The notes under the pieces: model-generated
What the model saw: only the letters and a program-made list of their open reading frames with translations
What the model was told of the DNA's origin: nothing
The model's database searches: none
In this document: positions 1 to 9,154 of the stretch, piece after piece
How positions within the stretch are numbered: the first letter of the stretch is position 1
Layout: each line of letters begins with the position of its first letter
Position numbers and translations under genes: made by a program
NCBI GenBank assembly: GCA_017445905.1
Contig: JAFSRX010000063.1
Span: forward strand, 1-64,000
Length of the DNA: 64,000 bases
Origin: Eubacterium sp.
Lineage (GTDB): Bacteria > Bacillota > Clostridia > Oscillospirales > Acutalibacteraceae
Direction of reading: 5' to 3'

Positions 1-72
1 ATCTTTTTAAGTATTGCTATTTGCTATAATTCAATTTTTACTGGTCAAGACGGATAAGCGGCGCAATAAGTT

Positions 73-98
73 AAGGCAGGGATGAAAACCCCTGCCTT
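73..98. terminator. Hairpin downstream of the LCP gene
   Basis: An 8-bp perfect stem (AAGGCAGG/CCTGCCTT) with a 10-nt loop lies just beyond the LCP gene stop. It has no clear T-tract on either strand, so its role as a terminator is uncertain. Confidence 0.35.
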
Positions 99-137
99 GC
101 TGATAATAATTAATTTTTAACCCTATTTATGTAGGAC

Positions 138-156
138 GCCCCATATGGGCTTTTTT
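138..156 (+). terminator. Short hairpin followed by six T
   Basis: A GCCC/GGGC stem with a five-base loop is followed by TTTTTT on the plus strand. It would fit termination of a plus-strand gene converging from outside the window. The stem is only 4 bp. Confidence 0.35.
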
Positions 157-1492
157 ATTTAATCTGAGTATAAAATACGTCAAGAACGGTTTCCATAAGG
201 CTATCTTCATCGGGATAGAATTCAGCATGAACAACATCCGGAATGAGCGGATCTTCATCAGCCTTCATCTCTCCCTTAATTGAATAGCTCTCAAAACTTG
301 TTACTCCCTTAGAAAGAAGAAGCGAACCAACATAGGTTGCGTTATTGAGAGAAAGGTTTGTTCTCGAATATTTTGATGAGGTATTATAAAGTCTTGAAAT
401 TGTTGAAAAGTCTTTAACCACCGCAGGAAGCGCCTGATCTGCAAAGGCTTTAACGTACTGCATCTGTCTGTCAGTTCTGTTTAAAGAAGCTTCAATATTA
501 TCCATATCACGTGTTCTTACATACGCTTCAGCCATATCACCTACAAGAGTAACTTTATCCCCTACTTTAACATTATAATTAGGAAGAGGATATGTTGCCT
601 GAACGGTTACTCCTCCTATTGCATCGTTAAGAGGTGCAATACCGTCAAGATCAAGAGCAAAATACTTCTGAATAGGAACATTGTAAAGAATACGGCTGAT
701 TGAGTTTATTGCGTTTTCGCAGCTCTTTACTCCGCCGTCTCCATATGCATATGCAAGACAGAGCTGAGTTTTCTCTGTTCTGAGGAATATTCCGCTTGTG
801 CTCCAGATATCAACATCAACCATAGTATCACGCGGAACTGCAATAATCTTTGTTTCGCCCGTTTTAGTGTTAACTGCAACAACGATATCGGCATCCGTTG
901 CGCCAACGAAATCAGTATTTTTAACATCTTCAAGAGTTCTCTGGTCAACGCCTAAGAATGCAAGCGCAAAAACATCGTCATTAAACTGATAGGTATGACC
1001 CTTATATTCAATGGTTTCCTGGTAAGCAATTTCGCCGTTTACACTTTCTTTTTTCATAAGATCAGTCTGTCCGACATATCTCATTACAAAAAACGCAGCA
1101 CACGCAATAACAACAGCCAAAAGAAGGAATAAAAGAATTCCTATTGCAACTCTTGCTGCAACGGGCATTTTCTTTTCATCCTTGCTCTTCTTGCTGCTTG
1201 ATGAATGATGATGGTGGTGGTGATGCTGATGGTGATGAGTTGAATTAACATCTGCTATCTGATTTGGAGTTTTAACCTTATCTGTTAACCCTTTCAGAGA
1301 CTTAACCTCAATTTCATCCATAATCTCCTGAACAGAAATAGTTTCGTCTTCTTTTTCAGGAATAGCTTCACCTGTGTTTTTATCAACAAGGTTGAATAAG
1401 CCCTCTCTTTTATTGTCTTCGTTAAGATTTAAATCCTGGAGGAGTTCTTCTTCACCTGAATTTCCAAGATTAGGATCAATAGGTTTTTTCAT
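155..1492 (-). CDS. LytR-CpsA-Psr (LCP) family cell-wall ligase with cytoplasmic His tract
   Basis: LCP enzymes transfer undecaprenyl-linked glycopolymers onto peptidoglycan at the outer membrane face. The 445-residue product has a long charged cytoplasmic N-terminus (about 1-110), one membrane helix (about 111-137) and an extracellular LCP domain. The LCP signature is visible as a DADIVVAVN stretch, a PRDT motif and the NRTDRQ arginine region. Residues 86-96 are almost entirely histidine (ten His, one Gln), followed by four serines, just before the helix; this is unusual for the family. The start overlaps the upstream sortase gene by 17 nt, so the two are probably one operon. The exact substrate cannot be told from sequence. 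Confidence 0.9.
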   Translation of the reverse strand: MKKPIDPNLGNSGEEELLQDLNLNEDNKREGLFNLVDKNTGEAIPEKEDETISVQEIMDEIEVKSLKGLTDKVKTPNQIADVNSTHHHQHHHHHHHSSSSKKSKDEKKMPVAARVAIGILLFLLLAVVIACAAFFVMRYVGQTDLMKKESVNGEIAYQETIEYKGHTYQFNDDVFALAFLGVDQRTLEDVKNTDFVGATDADIVVAVNTKTGETKIIAVPRDTMVDVDIWSTSGIFLRTEKTQLCLAYAYGDGGVKSCENAINSISRILYNVPIQKYFALDLDGIAPLNDAIGGVTVQATYPLPNYNVKVGDKVTLVGDMAEAYVRTRDMDNIEASLNRTDRQMQYVKAFADQALPAVVKDFSTISRLYNTSSKYSRTNLSLNNATYVGSLLLSKGVTSFESYSIKGEMKADEDPLIPDVVHAEFYPDEDSLMETVLDVFYTQIK

Positions 1493-2267
1493 TCTTCTCT
1501 AACACCCCACAAACTAAATATCTGCTACTTCTCTGATTTGTTATGCATGTTGACAAAACAACAATGTTATCATCGAGTTCGAGTTTTCTTTTCATATCTC
1601 TGACGTTTTTATTGCTTGAAACAGGATCCTGAATCATTTCAAGAAATTCTTCAAAAACATCATCGTTCTGGAAATCAAAGCTGTTCATAATATGTCTGTC
1701 GTCATACTTGAACGCCGAAACTATTTTATATGTCAGCTTTGACTTCGGAGTATATATTATAAATGTTTTATGCTTATCAAAAAAGTCTTTTTGTTCAAAT
1801 CTATGAAGAGTTGTAAACATCGTATCGGAATAACCGTTATGACCGTATATCAAAGTTACCCTGTCTTCAAAAGAAGTAGTATTAACCATTTCAGTATAAA
1901 TGGCACCGCTGGCAAGCCAGGATTTATCAATCGCGCTATGCTTCAGATACATCTCATCACTTTGCTGGCTCTGAACAATCGGATAATCAACCTTTGTTCC
2001 TTTAACCTTTATCCAGGCATAAATGTCGCTGTTCTTTTTTCTCAGTGATTTAAAATCTATCGGGTTTTTAACAGCCTTTTCACCGGTTGTTCCCTCGAGT
2101 GTATCCTGAGTTGATGAAACAATTGATGATATTTCATTATCATTTTGTTTTGCGCGATAATCAGAATACAGATGATATCCGAGAATTGATACTCCACAAA
2201 GAATTAAAACAAGCGCAATAATCAGAAGAACGGCTTTTTTATTCTTATTGTTAGCATTTTCGCTCAT
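1476..2267 (-). CDS. Class B sortase
   Basis: Sortases cleave a C-terminal sorting motif and attach the protein to the cell wall. The 263-residue product has an N-terminal signal anchor (about 11-33) and a sortase domain. The catalytic triad is visible: His143 in YGHN, Cys241 in VLSTC and Arg249 in SSRY. The helix-rich insertion between His and Cys (about 195-230) is typical of class B. It lies directly downstream of a gene for a secreted protein ending in an SPKTG sorting signal, the likely substrate; from memory, Clostridioides difficile SrtB recognises (S/P)PXTG motifs. A hairpin sits 19 nt upstream of the start. Confidence 0.9.
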   Translation of the reverse strand: MSENANNKNKKAVLLIIALVLILCGVSILGYHLYSDYRAKQNDNEISSIVSSTQDTLEGTTGEKAVKNPIDFKSLRKKNSDIYAWIKVKGTKVDYPIVQSQQSDEMYLKHSAIDKSWLASGAIYTEMVNTTSFEDRVTLIYGHNGYSDTMFTTLHRFEQKDFFDKHKTFIIYTPKSKLTYKIVSAFKYDDRHIMNSFDFQNDDVFEEFLEMIQDPVSSNKNVRDMKRKLELDDNIVVLSTCITNQRSSRYLVCGVLEKNEKTY

Positions 2268-2285
2268 TTATGTGCTCCTAACATA

Positions 2286-2319
2286 AAAACACCTGTAACA
2301 TAAGAGTTACAGGTGTTTT
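2286..2319 (-). terminator. Terminator/attenuator between substrate and sortase genes
   Basis: A perfect 14-bp stem (AAAACACCTGTAAC/GTTACAGGTGTTTT) with a six-base loop runs into T-rich sequence on the minus strand. It should end most transcripts of the abundant substrate gene and let only read-through reach the sortase, a common way to set substrate-to-enzyme ratio. Confidence 0.8.
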
Positions 2320-2331
2320 AAATCAATCAAA

Positions 2332-2826
2332 TTACTCAGCGTCTTCCTTTTTTCTTAATGCAAGAAGAATAGCTGCACCTGCACCTGCAGCAGCAAGTCC
2401 TGTTGCAGTTGCTGCACCGGTCTTAGGTGATTTGCCTTTACCGCTGCCTTCTGATGACTTCTTAGTTGACTTCTCTTTTACGATAGCATTAGCTGTAACT
2501 TCATCATCATAACCGTTAAGAAGTCTGATTGTAATGCTGTTTCCGTCCTGAGATACGATCTCGTAATCAGTTCCTTCAACCATACCTTCAAATTCCCAGC
2601 CATCAAGAGTGCCTGAACCTGTATATGTGAATGTGATTTTTGCAGGATCGTCAGGATCGGTCTTATAAGTTACGTCTTTTGTTGTGTTACCGTTTACTTC
2701 AACAGTAATTTTAGTGCTTGTTTTTGTTGTTTCCTGGCTCTGTACGTCTGCAAATGCATTTACTGCAACAGCACTTACAGAAACGAGCATAACCACAGAA
2801 AGCAGAACAGAAATTAACTTTTTCAT
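2332..2826 (-). CDS. Secreted protein with SPKTG sortase signal
   Basis: This 164-residue protein has a signal peptide (about 1-27), a Thr/Asp-rich extracellular part (about 28-120), a Gly/Ser/Lys linker and a classic cell-wall sorting signal at the C-terminus: SPKTG, then an Ala/Gly/Leu hydrophobic stretch and a basic RKKE tail. The start at 2826 is preferred because GAGGTG lies six bases upstream; an earlier in-frame start has no such site. It precedes the class B sortase, which probably anchors it. I do not recognise the extracellular domain; it may be a wall-anchored beta-sandwich protein. Confidence 0.85.
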   Translation of the reverse strand: MKKLISVLLSVVMLVSVSAVAVNAFADVQSQETTKTSTKITVEVNGNTTKDVTYKTDPDDPAKITFTYTGSGTLDGWEFEGMVEGTDYEIVSQDGNSITIRLLNGYDDEVTANAIVKEKSTKKSSEGSGKGKSPKTGAATATGLAAAGAGAAILLALRKKEDAE

Positions 2827-2871
2827 TATAAACACCTCATAATTTTTGTTTTTTTATAATTAATCAAATAG

Positions 2872-2900
2872 ATTATATCACGGGGCACCTGATTTGTAAA
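2872..2900 (-). promoter_or_regulatory. Sigma-A promoter of the sortase-substrate gene
   Basis: On the minus strand TTTACA, a 17-bp spacer and TATAAT lie about 45-75 bases upstream of the chosen start. Confidence 0.75.
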
Positions 2901-3032
2901 GCCTTTTTTATCAAAAATTTATTTCCTTTTTGTTTTTGTAATTAATGGTCAAACGTGTTGTGTTACAATATATTTTTTTAATTTTAAACCGCAATATATT
3001 GATTGGAAAAATTATAAACTTTTTGAAACAAT

Positions 3033-4883
3033 TTATGAAAGCTGCGCTTTTCCCGTGCATAATTCATAATATCTTCCGCCCTGCTCAAGAAGAGATTCAT
3101 GGTCGCCGCGTTCAATGATTTCTCCGTTTTCAAGAACCATTATTGCATTCGCATTTCTGACAGTTGAAAGTCTATGGGCGATAACGAAAACCGTTCTTCC
3201 AATCATAAGTCTGTCCATACCGTGTTCAATATGGGCTTCCGTTCTTGTGTCAACAGAGGAAGTTGCTTCATCAAGAATCATAACAGGCGGATCTGCAACA
3301 GCAGCACGTGCAATAGCAAGCAGCTGGCGCTGTCCCTGTGAAAGATTTGCTCCATCGCCCGTTATCTCGGTATCATATCCTTTTTCAAGGTGGCGGATAA
3401 AGGAATGAGCAGACGCCAGTTTTGCCGCCTCAATACATTCCTCATCGGTTGCATCAAGTCTTCCGTAGCGAATATTATCCATAATTGTTCCGGTAAACAA
3501 ATGAGTATCCTGTAAAACCATTGCAAGCGATTTTCTTAAATCTTCTTTTTTTATGCGTTTTATATCAATTCCGTCATAGGTTATAGCGCCTTCCTGAATA
3601 TCATAAAACCGGTTTATCAGGTTTGTTATAGTTGTTTTACCGGCTCCCGTTGAGCCAACAAAGGCAATTTTCTGCGACGGTTTTGCATAGAGATTGATGT
3701 CGTGAAGAACAACTTTATCCTCAACATATGAGAAGGTAACCTCATCAAAAACAACTTTTCCCTCAACCGGAATTCTGTTTTCACCGTCAATCCAGAACCA
3801 TTTCTTTCCTTCAGGAGTTTTAATCTCTTCAAGTGTTACGGTTCCTTCATCAACCTCGCTTTCGGTATCCATAACCTCGAAAACTCTTTCGGCGCCTGCA
3901 AGGGCAGAAAAGATATTGTTCATCTGATTCATTATCTGGTTTATCGGCTGAGTGAACTGTTTTGAATAGCTTAAAAATGTAAAGAATGTTCCGATATCAA
4001 GATTGCTCATTAAAACAAGTATTCCGCCTGTAAGCGTTATTGTTGCATAAGACGCATTATTAATACCCGTTGAACAGGGACCCATAATTCCCGAATAGAA
4101 ATTAGCCTTTTCGGCAACTTCCCGGTATTTATCGTTCAGCTCATTGAAATCCTCAATCGCGCTTTCCTCGTGGTTAAATACCTTAACAACCTTCATTCCC
4201 TCGATTGTTTCTTCAATATTTCCGTTCATTTCGCCGAGCGCTTCCTGCTGGGCTTTATAATACTTTTTCGTTTTCTTTGCAATATTTGCGGAATTAACAA
4301 TCATAATTACAAGGAAAATGCAGGCAACGATGAACATTCTCCACTCAAGAACAACCATCATAACAATTATGCTGATAAAAGTGAAAACTGATGAAACAAG
4401 CTGAACAACGGTTTGTTCAAGCATCATCTGGATATTATCAACATCGTTTGTAAAGCGGCTCATAACCTCGCCATGAGTTTTTGAATCAAAAAATCTCAGC
4501 GGCAGAGTCTGAAGATGGTCAAATAGCTCTTTTCTTATGATATTCGTTGTTTTATATGAGATATTAACCATTATCTTTGCCTGAATGAAGCTGAAAAGCG
4601 ACGCTCCAACATAGAATGCGGAAACAATAACAAGGTTAAATATCAGCTTTTTAACGCCCTCGGTTGCAAAATTACCCGCCTCTATTGATGATTTAACATC
4701 GTTGAGTATGGGTTTGAGCCAGTATGAAGCGCCTGTCTGACAGAGCGTGCTCAGAATAAGCATAAGGAAAACAACAAAAAGCAGAAGTTTGCTTCTTCCT
4801 ATATATCCTAAAATTCTTGTTACGGATTTCTTTGTGTTTTTGGGCTTAACAAGTCCGGGGTTTCTTCCTCCCATTGGCGGCAT
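3033..4883 (-). CDS. ABC exporter, fused membrane and ATPase domains (partner 2)
   Basis: A 616-residue exporter half-transporter with six predicted membrane helices (about 30-330) and a C-terminal nucleotide-binding domain. Visible motifs are Walker A (GSTGAGKTT), the signature LSQGQRQ, Walker B (VMILDEATSSVD) and the switch His (IAHRLST). Its ATG shares one base with the TAA of the upstream exporter gene (TAATG), so the two are translationally coupled and probably form a heterodimer. The substrate is not deducible; such pairs often export drugs, lipids or peptides. Confidence 0.92.
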   Translation of the reverse strand: MPPMGGRNPGLVKPKNTKKSVTRILGYIGRSKLLLFVVFLMLILSTLCQTGASYWLKPILNDVKSSIEAGNFATEGVKKLIFNLVIVSAFYVGASLFSFIQAKIMVNISYKTTNIIRKELFDHLQTLPLRFFDSKTHGEVMSRFTNDVDNIQMMLEQTVVQLVSSVFTFISIIVMMVVLEWRMFIVACIFLVIMIVNSANIAKKTKKYYKAQQEALGEMNGNIEETIEGMKVVKVFNHEESAIEDFNELNDKYREVAEKANFYSGIMGPCSTGINNASYATITLTGGILVLMSNLDIGTFFTFLSYSKQFTQPINQIMNQMNNIFSALAGAERVFEVMDTESEVDEGTVTLEEIKTPEGKKWFWIDGENRIPVEGKVVFDEVTFSYVEDKVVLHDINLYAKPSQKIAFVGSTGAGKTTITNLINRFYDIQEGAITYDGIDIKRIKKEDLRKSLAMVLQDTHLFTGTIMDNIRYGRLDATDEECIEAAKLASAHSFIRHLEKGYDTEITGDGANLSQGQRQLLAIARAAVADPPVMILDEATSSVDTRTEAHIEHGMDRLMIGRTVFVIAHRLSTVRNANAIMVLENGEIIERGDHESLLEQGGRYYELCTGKAQLS

Positions 4884-6622
4884 TATTCAAGCACCCCCTT
4901 CTGCTGAGTCTTATAAATCTCCTGATAAATCTCGCAGTTTTTCATAAGCTCGTCGTGATTTCCTATCTCATCGACCTTGCCCTCATCGAGAACAATTATT
5001 TTATCAGCATCCTTAACCGATGAAATTCTCTGAGCAATAATAATAACCGTTGTGTCCTTGAATTCGTTATAAAAACTATCTCTGATTTTCGCTTCGGTTG
5101 CAGTATCAACAGCCGAGGTTGAATCATCAAGAATAAGTATTTTCGGGCTTTTAATCATCGCTCTTGCAATACAGAGTCTTTGTTTCTGTCCGCCTGAAAG
5201 ATTTAATCCGCCCTGGGATAAATCAGTTTCATATCCGTCGGGCTGTTCCATAATAAAATTATGCGCCTCGGCAGCCTTGCAGGCTTTTATTATCTCTTCG
5301 TCGGTTGCATCGGGAGAGCCCCATTTTATATTATCCTTGATTGTTCCCGAAAAAAGAACATTTTTCTGAAGAACAACGCCGATAATCTCACGAAGCGCGC
5401 TGATATCATAATTTCTTACATCAACTCCATCCACAAGAACCTCACCCGAGGAAACATCATATAGTCTTGGAATAAGATTAACTAAACTCGTTTTTCCGCA
5501 ACCTGTTGAGCCGATTATTCCGATAATATTTCCCGCATCGGCTTTAAATGAAATGTTTTCAAGAACATTATCGCCCTCATAGTATCCGAAATTAACATTT
5601 TTAAACTCAACACATCCCTTAGGAGAATCCGGAACAAACGGATTTTCGGGATTAACGATATCTATTTCTGTATCAAGAACTTCGCAAACACGCTCTCCGC
5701 AGGCTTTCGCTCTTGTTAACTGCAGCATAAATATTGAAATCATCATTATGTTAACAAGCACCTGAACTATGTATGAGGCAAGAACTGATATCTGACCTAC
5801 ATCCATTTTCCCTGCTGCAGCGTTTTTTGCGCCGCTGTAATATATGAAAATAATAACAACATTCATAAGAAGCATCATTATCGGCATAACTGTTACAACA
5901 AGTCCTGCCGCCTTGCTTCCCTGTTTTGCGAGTTCGTCGGATGCGCTGTGGAATTTTTCTTTTTCCCTCTCCTCGCGGACAAAGGCTTTAACAACTCTTA
6001 TTCCGATAAGATTTTCCTGAACAACTCGGTTTATGTTATCAATTTTCTTCTGCATTTTTCTGAACATCGGAAAACCGAATTTTAAAACAAGTGCAACAAT
6101 AACACCAATTATCGGCAGCATAACAACAAGAATCATTGAAATTCTTGCATTTATTGAAAAAGCAAAAAATGCGGAAACAACAAGAAGCGCAGGTGCTCTT
6201 ACAAGAATTCGAAGCGTCATAATCAGTGTGTTCTGAAGCATTGTTACATCATTCGTCAGTCTTGTTGTTAAGGACGAGGTTGAAAATGTATCAATGTTTT
6301 TGAAAGAGAATGCACTGATTTTTTCATACATAGCCTTTCTCAGTCTATAGGAAAATCTCTGACTTGCAACGGAGGAAACCTTCATTGTCATAAGCCCGCC
6401 CGCAAGACCAAAAACAGCTAAGCCAAACATAGCAGCGCCGATTTTTATAACATAAAAAGTTATGTTTTCACCGCTTTGCTGAGCCGCCGAAACATTTTTA
6501 TAGACCATATTTGCAATTGACGGCAAAGCAAGCTCGCAAATTGCTTCAATAATCATTCCGAGTCCGCTTAAAAAGCATAGACCCCAAAGGCCGTGCAAAT
6601 ATTTTGCAAGTTTTTTCAGCAT
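4883..6622 (-). CDS. ABC exporter, fused membrane and ATPase domains (partner 1)
   Basis: A 579-residue half-transporter with six predicted helices and an ATPase domain showing Walker A (GSTGCGKTS), signature LSGGQKQ and Walker B (ILILDDSTSAVD). The residue after the Walker B aspartate is Asp instead of the usual catalytic Glu, and the switch position is Gln (IIAQRIS) instead of His. This suggests a degenerate ATP site, as in asymmetric heterodimeric exporters whose partner carries the intact site. A strong AAGGAG lies upstream of the ATG at 6622. It is coupled to the next gene by a one-base stop/start overlap. Confidence 0.92.
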   Translation of the reverse strand: MLKKLAKYLHGLWGLCFLSGLGMIIEAICELALPSIANMVYKNVSAAQQSGENITFYVIKIGAAMFGLAVFGLAGGLMTMKVSSVASQRFSYRLRKAMYEKISAFSFKNIDTFSTSSLTTRLTNDVTMLQNTLIMTLRILVRAPALLVVSAFFAFSINARISMILVVMLPIIGVIVALVLKFGFPMFRKMQKKIDNINRVVQENLIGIRVVKAFVREEREKEKFHSASDELAKQGSKAAGLVVTVMPIMMLLMNVVIIFIYYSGAKNAAAGKMDVGQISVLASYIVQVLVNIMMISIFMLQLTRAKACGERVCEVLDTEIDIVNPENPFVPDSPKGCVEFKNVNFGYYEGDNVLENISFKADAGNIIGIIGSTGCGKTSLVNLIPRLYDVSSGEVLVDGVDVRNYDISALREIIGVVLQKNVLFSGTIKDNIKWGSPDATDEEIIKACKAAEAHNFIMEQPDGYETDLSQGGLNLSGGQKQRLCIARAMIKSPKILILDDSTSAVDTATEAKIRDSFYNEFKDTTVIIIAQRISSVKDADKIIVLDEGKVDEIGNHDELMKNCEIYQEIYKTQQKGVLE

Positions 6623-6637
6623 TCACACCATCTCCTT

Positions 6638-7188
6638 TTAATAAATATCCTTTAACTCATCAAGAGTTATAACATATTCGCTGTTATAGACTTCGTTTAA
6701 TCTTTCAATCGGATTATCGTTTGTTATATATGTTGTGTGCCAGGTCATAAACCATACCCAAGGCACCGCTTTAAACTGATTTACGCTTGGAATCAAGCCC
6801 GTTTCGTGCATTGCAAGGGGTTTTGAATCACCAACAACTTTACGGACAGGATTAAACAGTCTGCTCTCGGCACCGTTTTCGGATACCTCGTAGCTATCCG
6901 CACCAACAACATCACAGTATCTTCCGCCGGGATACCAACGTTCGAGGCTTTCCCCGTAGTTTGTTCCGTTATGTGAATAACCTAAAACCCAGATAAGATT
7001 GTTGAATAGTTTTCGCCGTAACCAATACCGTTGACGGTGAAAACCCCGTCGTCGCTCAGCGCCCATTTCAGCGGACCCGAGTCGCCGTTTGTTTTTGCGA
7101 ACGCACGAAAACCAAGCACTGCAAAAACAGAACTCAAAAGCGCAATAATCAGTATTGACGATATGATTATTCTGACTTTTTTCTTCAT
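6638..7188 (-). pseudogene. Broken GH26-like (beta-mannanase family) gene remnant
   Basis: Two reading frames carry pieces of a secreted protein. From 7188 a signal peptide (MKKKVRIIISS...) leads into about 40 residues including KWALSDDGVFTVNG, and that frame stops near 6982. In another frame, from about 7003 to 6638, the sequence reads as the C-terminal part of a glycoside hydrolase family 26-like enzyme (NLIWVLGYSHN, WYPGGRYCDVVGADSY, LAMHETG, WFMTWHT). The roughly 200 residues that would hold the acid/base region are missing and the frames do not join. I read this as an internal deletion plus frameshift between two exporter genes; the N-terminal fragment may even come from a different protein. 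Confidence 0.7.
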
Positions 7189-7239
7189 TACGTTCGCCGT
7201 CAGCATTATAGCACATTATTTACTGATTGAAAACAAAAA

Positions 7240-8967
7240 TTAATTCTCCCTGAACTGCAAATCATAAAGCTTTTTATATGTTCCGTCCTTTGCCATCAGT
7301 TCTTCGTGTGTTCCTGTTTCGGCTATCTTTCCTTCGGTAACAACAGCTATCGTGTCGGCATTTCTTATAGTTGAAAGACGGTGGGCAACAACAAGAGTTG
7401 TTCTCCCCTTACAAAGCTCATCAAGCGCCTGCTGAATTAAAACCTCAGTCGTGTTATCAAGCGCACTTGTTGCCTCATCGAGAATGAGAATTGCGGGATT
7501 TTTCAGGAATACTCTCGCTATTGAAATTCTCTGTTTTTGTCCGCCTGAAAGTTTAATTCCCCTCTCGCCGATTTCAGTATCATATCCGTCAGGAAGACTC
7601 ATAACAAACTCATGCATATTTGCGCTTTTCGCAGCCATTATGACCTCTTCATCGTTTGCGTCAAGACAGCCGTATTTTATATTATCCTTTATCGTTCCGG
7701 AAAAGAGAAAAACATCCTGCTGCACTATACCGATGTTCTTTCTTACGGAATCCATAGTTAAAGCTCTTATGTCTTTGCCGTCAATAAGAATGCTACCGCC
7801 GTTTTCATCGAGCTTATAAAAATTCGGAATAAGATGGCAGATTGTTGTTTTTCCGCCTCCCGAAGGACCAACAAGCGCAAGCTTTGTTCCCCTTGGAATT
7901 TTCAGTGATATATGGTCAAGAACGCCTTTTTCATCGTTCTCGGTATAGGAAAAGCAAATGTCCCTGAGTTCTATGTCTCCCTTGGCAGTTCCCATATCAA
8001 TCGCATCGGGGGCATCCTCTTCCTCGGGTATATCCATAATTTCAATAAATCTTTTAAAGCCCGTTGCTCCGTTTTGCCACTGCTCTGTAAAGTTAACAAG
8101 GGTCTGAACCGGCTGAATAAACAGGTTGACTGAAACAATAAAGGTTGAATATTCTCCGAAATTGATTTTTCCGTCATAGAGAAAAAGTCCGCCTGCGATA
8201 AGAATTATAACATTGAAAACATCGGTAATAAAAGAGGTTGAGGAAAAGAACCTTCCCATGGCCTTATATGATTTCACCGAGGCGTTGACAAACTTATCGT
8301 TTCCAACCTCAAACTTTTCAAGCTCTTTATCAAAATTTGTGAATGCCTTTGTAACACGAATGCCCGTTATCGAGCTTTCAAGAGACGCATTTATAACCGC
8401 ATTGCTCTCTCTTCTCTCGGCAAAAGCCTGGCGCATTCTTTTTCTGTAGTATGCCGAAACTATTGCAAGAAGCGGAACGCATGCAAAGATAATCAGAGTC
8501 AGCCAGACATTTATTGTAAGAAGATAAACAAAGCTCAGAATTATCATAATCGAGCTTGTCAGAAGATTTTCGGGACCGTGATGAGCAAGCTCAACAACCT
8601 CGAATAAATCATTTGTCATTCTCGTCATTATTGAGCCTGTTTCGTGGTCATCAAAAAACGAAAACGGCAATCTTTCAAGATGAGTAAAAAGCTCTGTTCT
8701 CATCTGTGCCTGCATTCTCGTTCCAACAATATGTCCCTGATACTGAACAAAATATCTAAGCAGCATTCTCAGAATATATAAAAGCAACACGCCGATACCT
8801 GCAATTATTATTGCTCTGTATTTTCTGTTAGGAATATAATCATTAAGCATGCTGTTTGTCATAACGGGGTAAACCATACCCAAAAGCGATATTAAAACAG
8901 ATGCAGCCATATCAGCTGAAAACAGTGCAAGATGCGGTTTATAATATGAAATAAAACGCTTAGCCAT
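7240..8967 (-). CDS. ABC exporter, fused membrane and ATPase domains
   Basis: A 575-residue exporter with six predicted helices and an ATPase domain: Walker A (GPSGGGKTT), signature LSGGQKQ, Walker B (ILILDEATSALD) and switch His (VAHRLST), all canonical, so it can act as a homodimer. The start at 8967 is chosen because GAGGAG lies ten bases upstream; a longer frame to 9006 begins with TTG and lacks a site. It resembles lipid/multidrug exporters of the MsbA-like group. It is separated from the exporter pair by the GH26 remnant. Confidence 0.92.
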   Translation of the reverse strand: MAKRFISYYKPHLALFSADMAASVLISLLGMVYPVMTNSMLNDYIPNRKYRAIIIAGIGVLLLYILRMLLRYFVQYQGHIVGTRMQAQMRTELFTHLERLPFSFFDDHETGSIMTRMTNDLFEVVELAHHGPENLLTSSIMIILSFVYLLTINVWLTLIIFACVPLLAIVSAYYRKRMRQAFAERRESNAVINASLESSITGIRVTKAFTNFDKELEKFEVGNDKFVNASVKSYKAMGRFFSSTSFITDVFNVIILIAGGLFLYDGKINFGEYSTFIVSVNLFIQPVQTLVNFTEQWQNGATGFKRFIEIMDIPEEEDAPDAIDMGTAKGDIELRDICFSYTENDEKGVLDHISLKIPRGTKLALVGPSGGGKTTICHLIPNFYKLDENGGSILIDGKDIRALTMDSVRKNIGIVQQDVFLFSGTIKDNIKYGCLDANDEEVIMAAKSANMHEFVMSLPDGYDTEIGERGIKLSGGQKQRISIARVFLKNPAILILDEATSALDNTTEVLIQQALDELCKGRTTLVVAHRLSTIRNADTIAVVTEGKIAETGTHEELMAKDGTYKKLYDLQFREN

Positions 8968-9154
8968 AAAACTATTTCTCCTCAATGCAGATGTATGCCT
9001 TTTCAAATCTGAGTTTTTCTCTGTTACTGAACTAAACAGATGTACAATAACATATAATATATCACAAAAAAATTAAGAATACAATTAATAAATGTTTTAA
9101 TTTTTATAGTTATGTGATATAATTAACTCAAGATTTTAAACGGATGGATAAATT

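Noticed and set aside
7451-7819. Plus-strand 122-residue frame within the exporter gene
   Set aside because: It lies opposite the conserved ATPase domain of the exporter and is a shadow frame.
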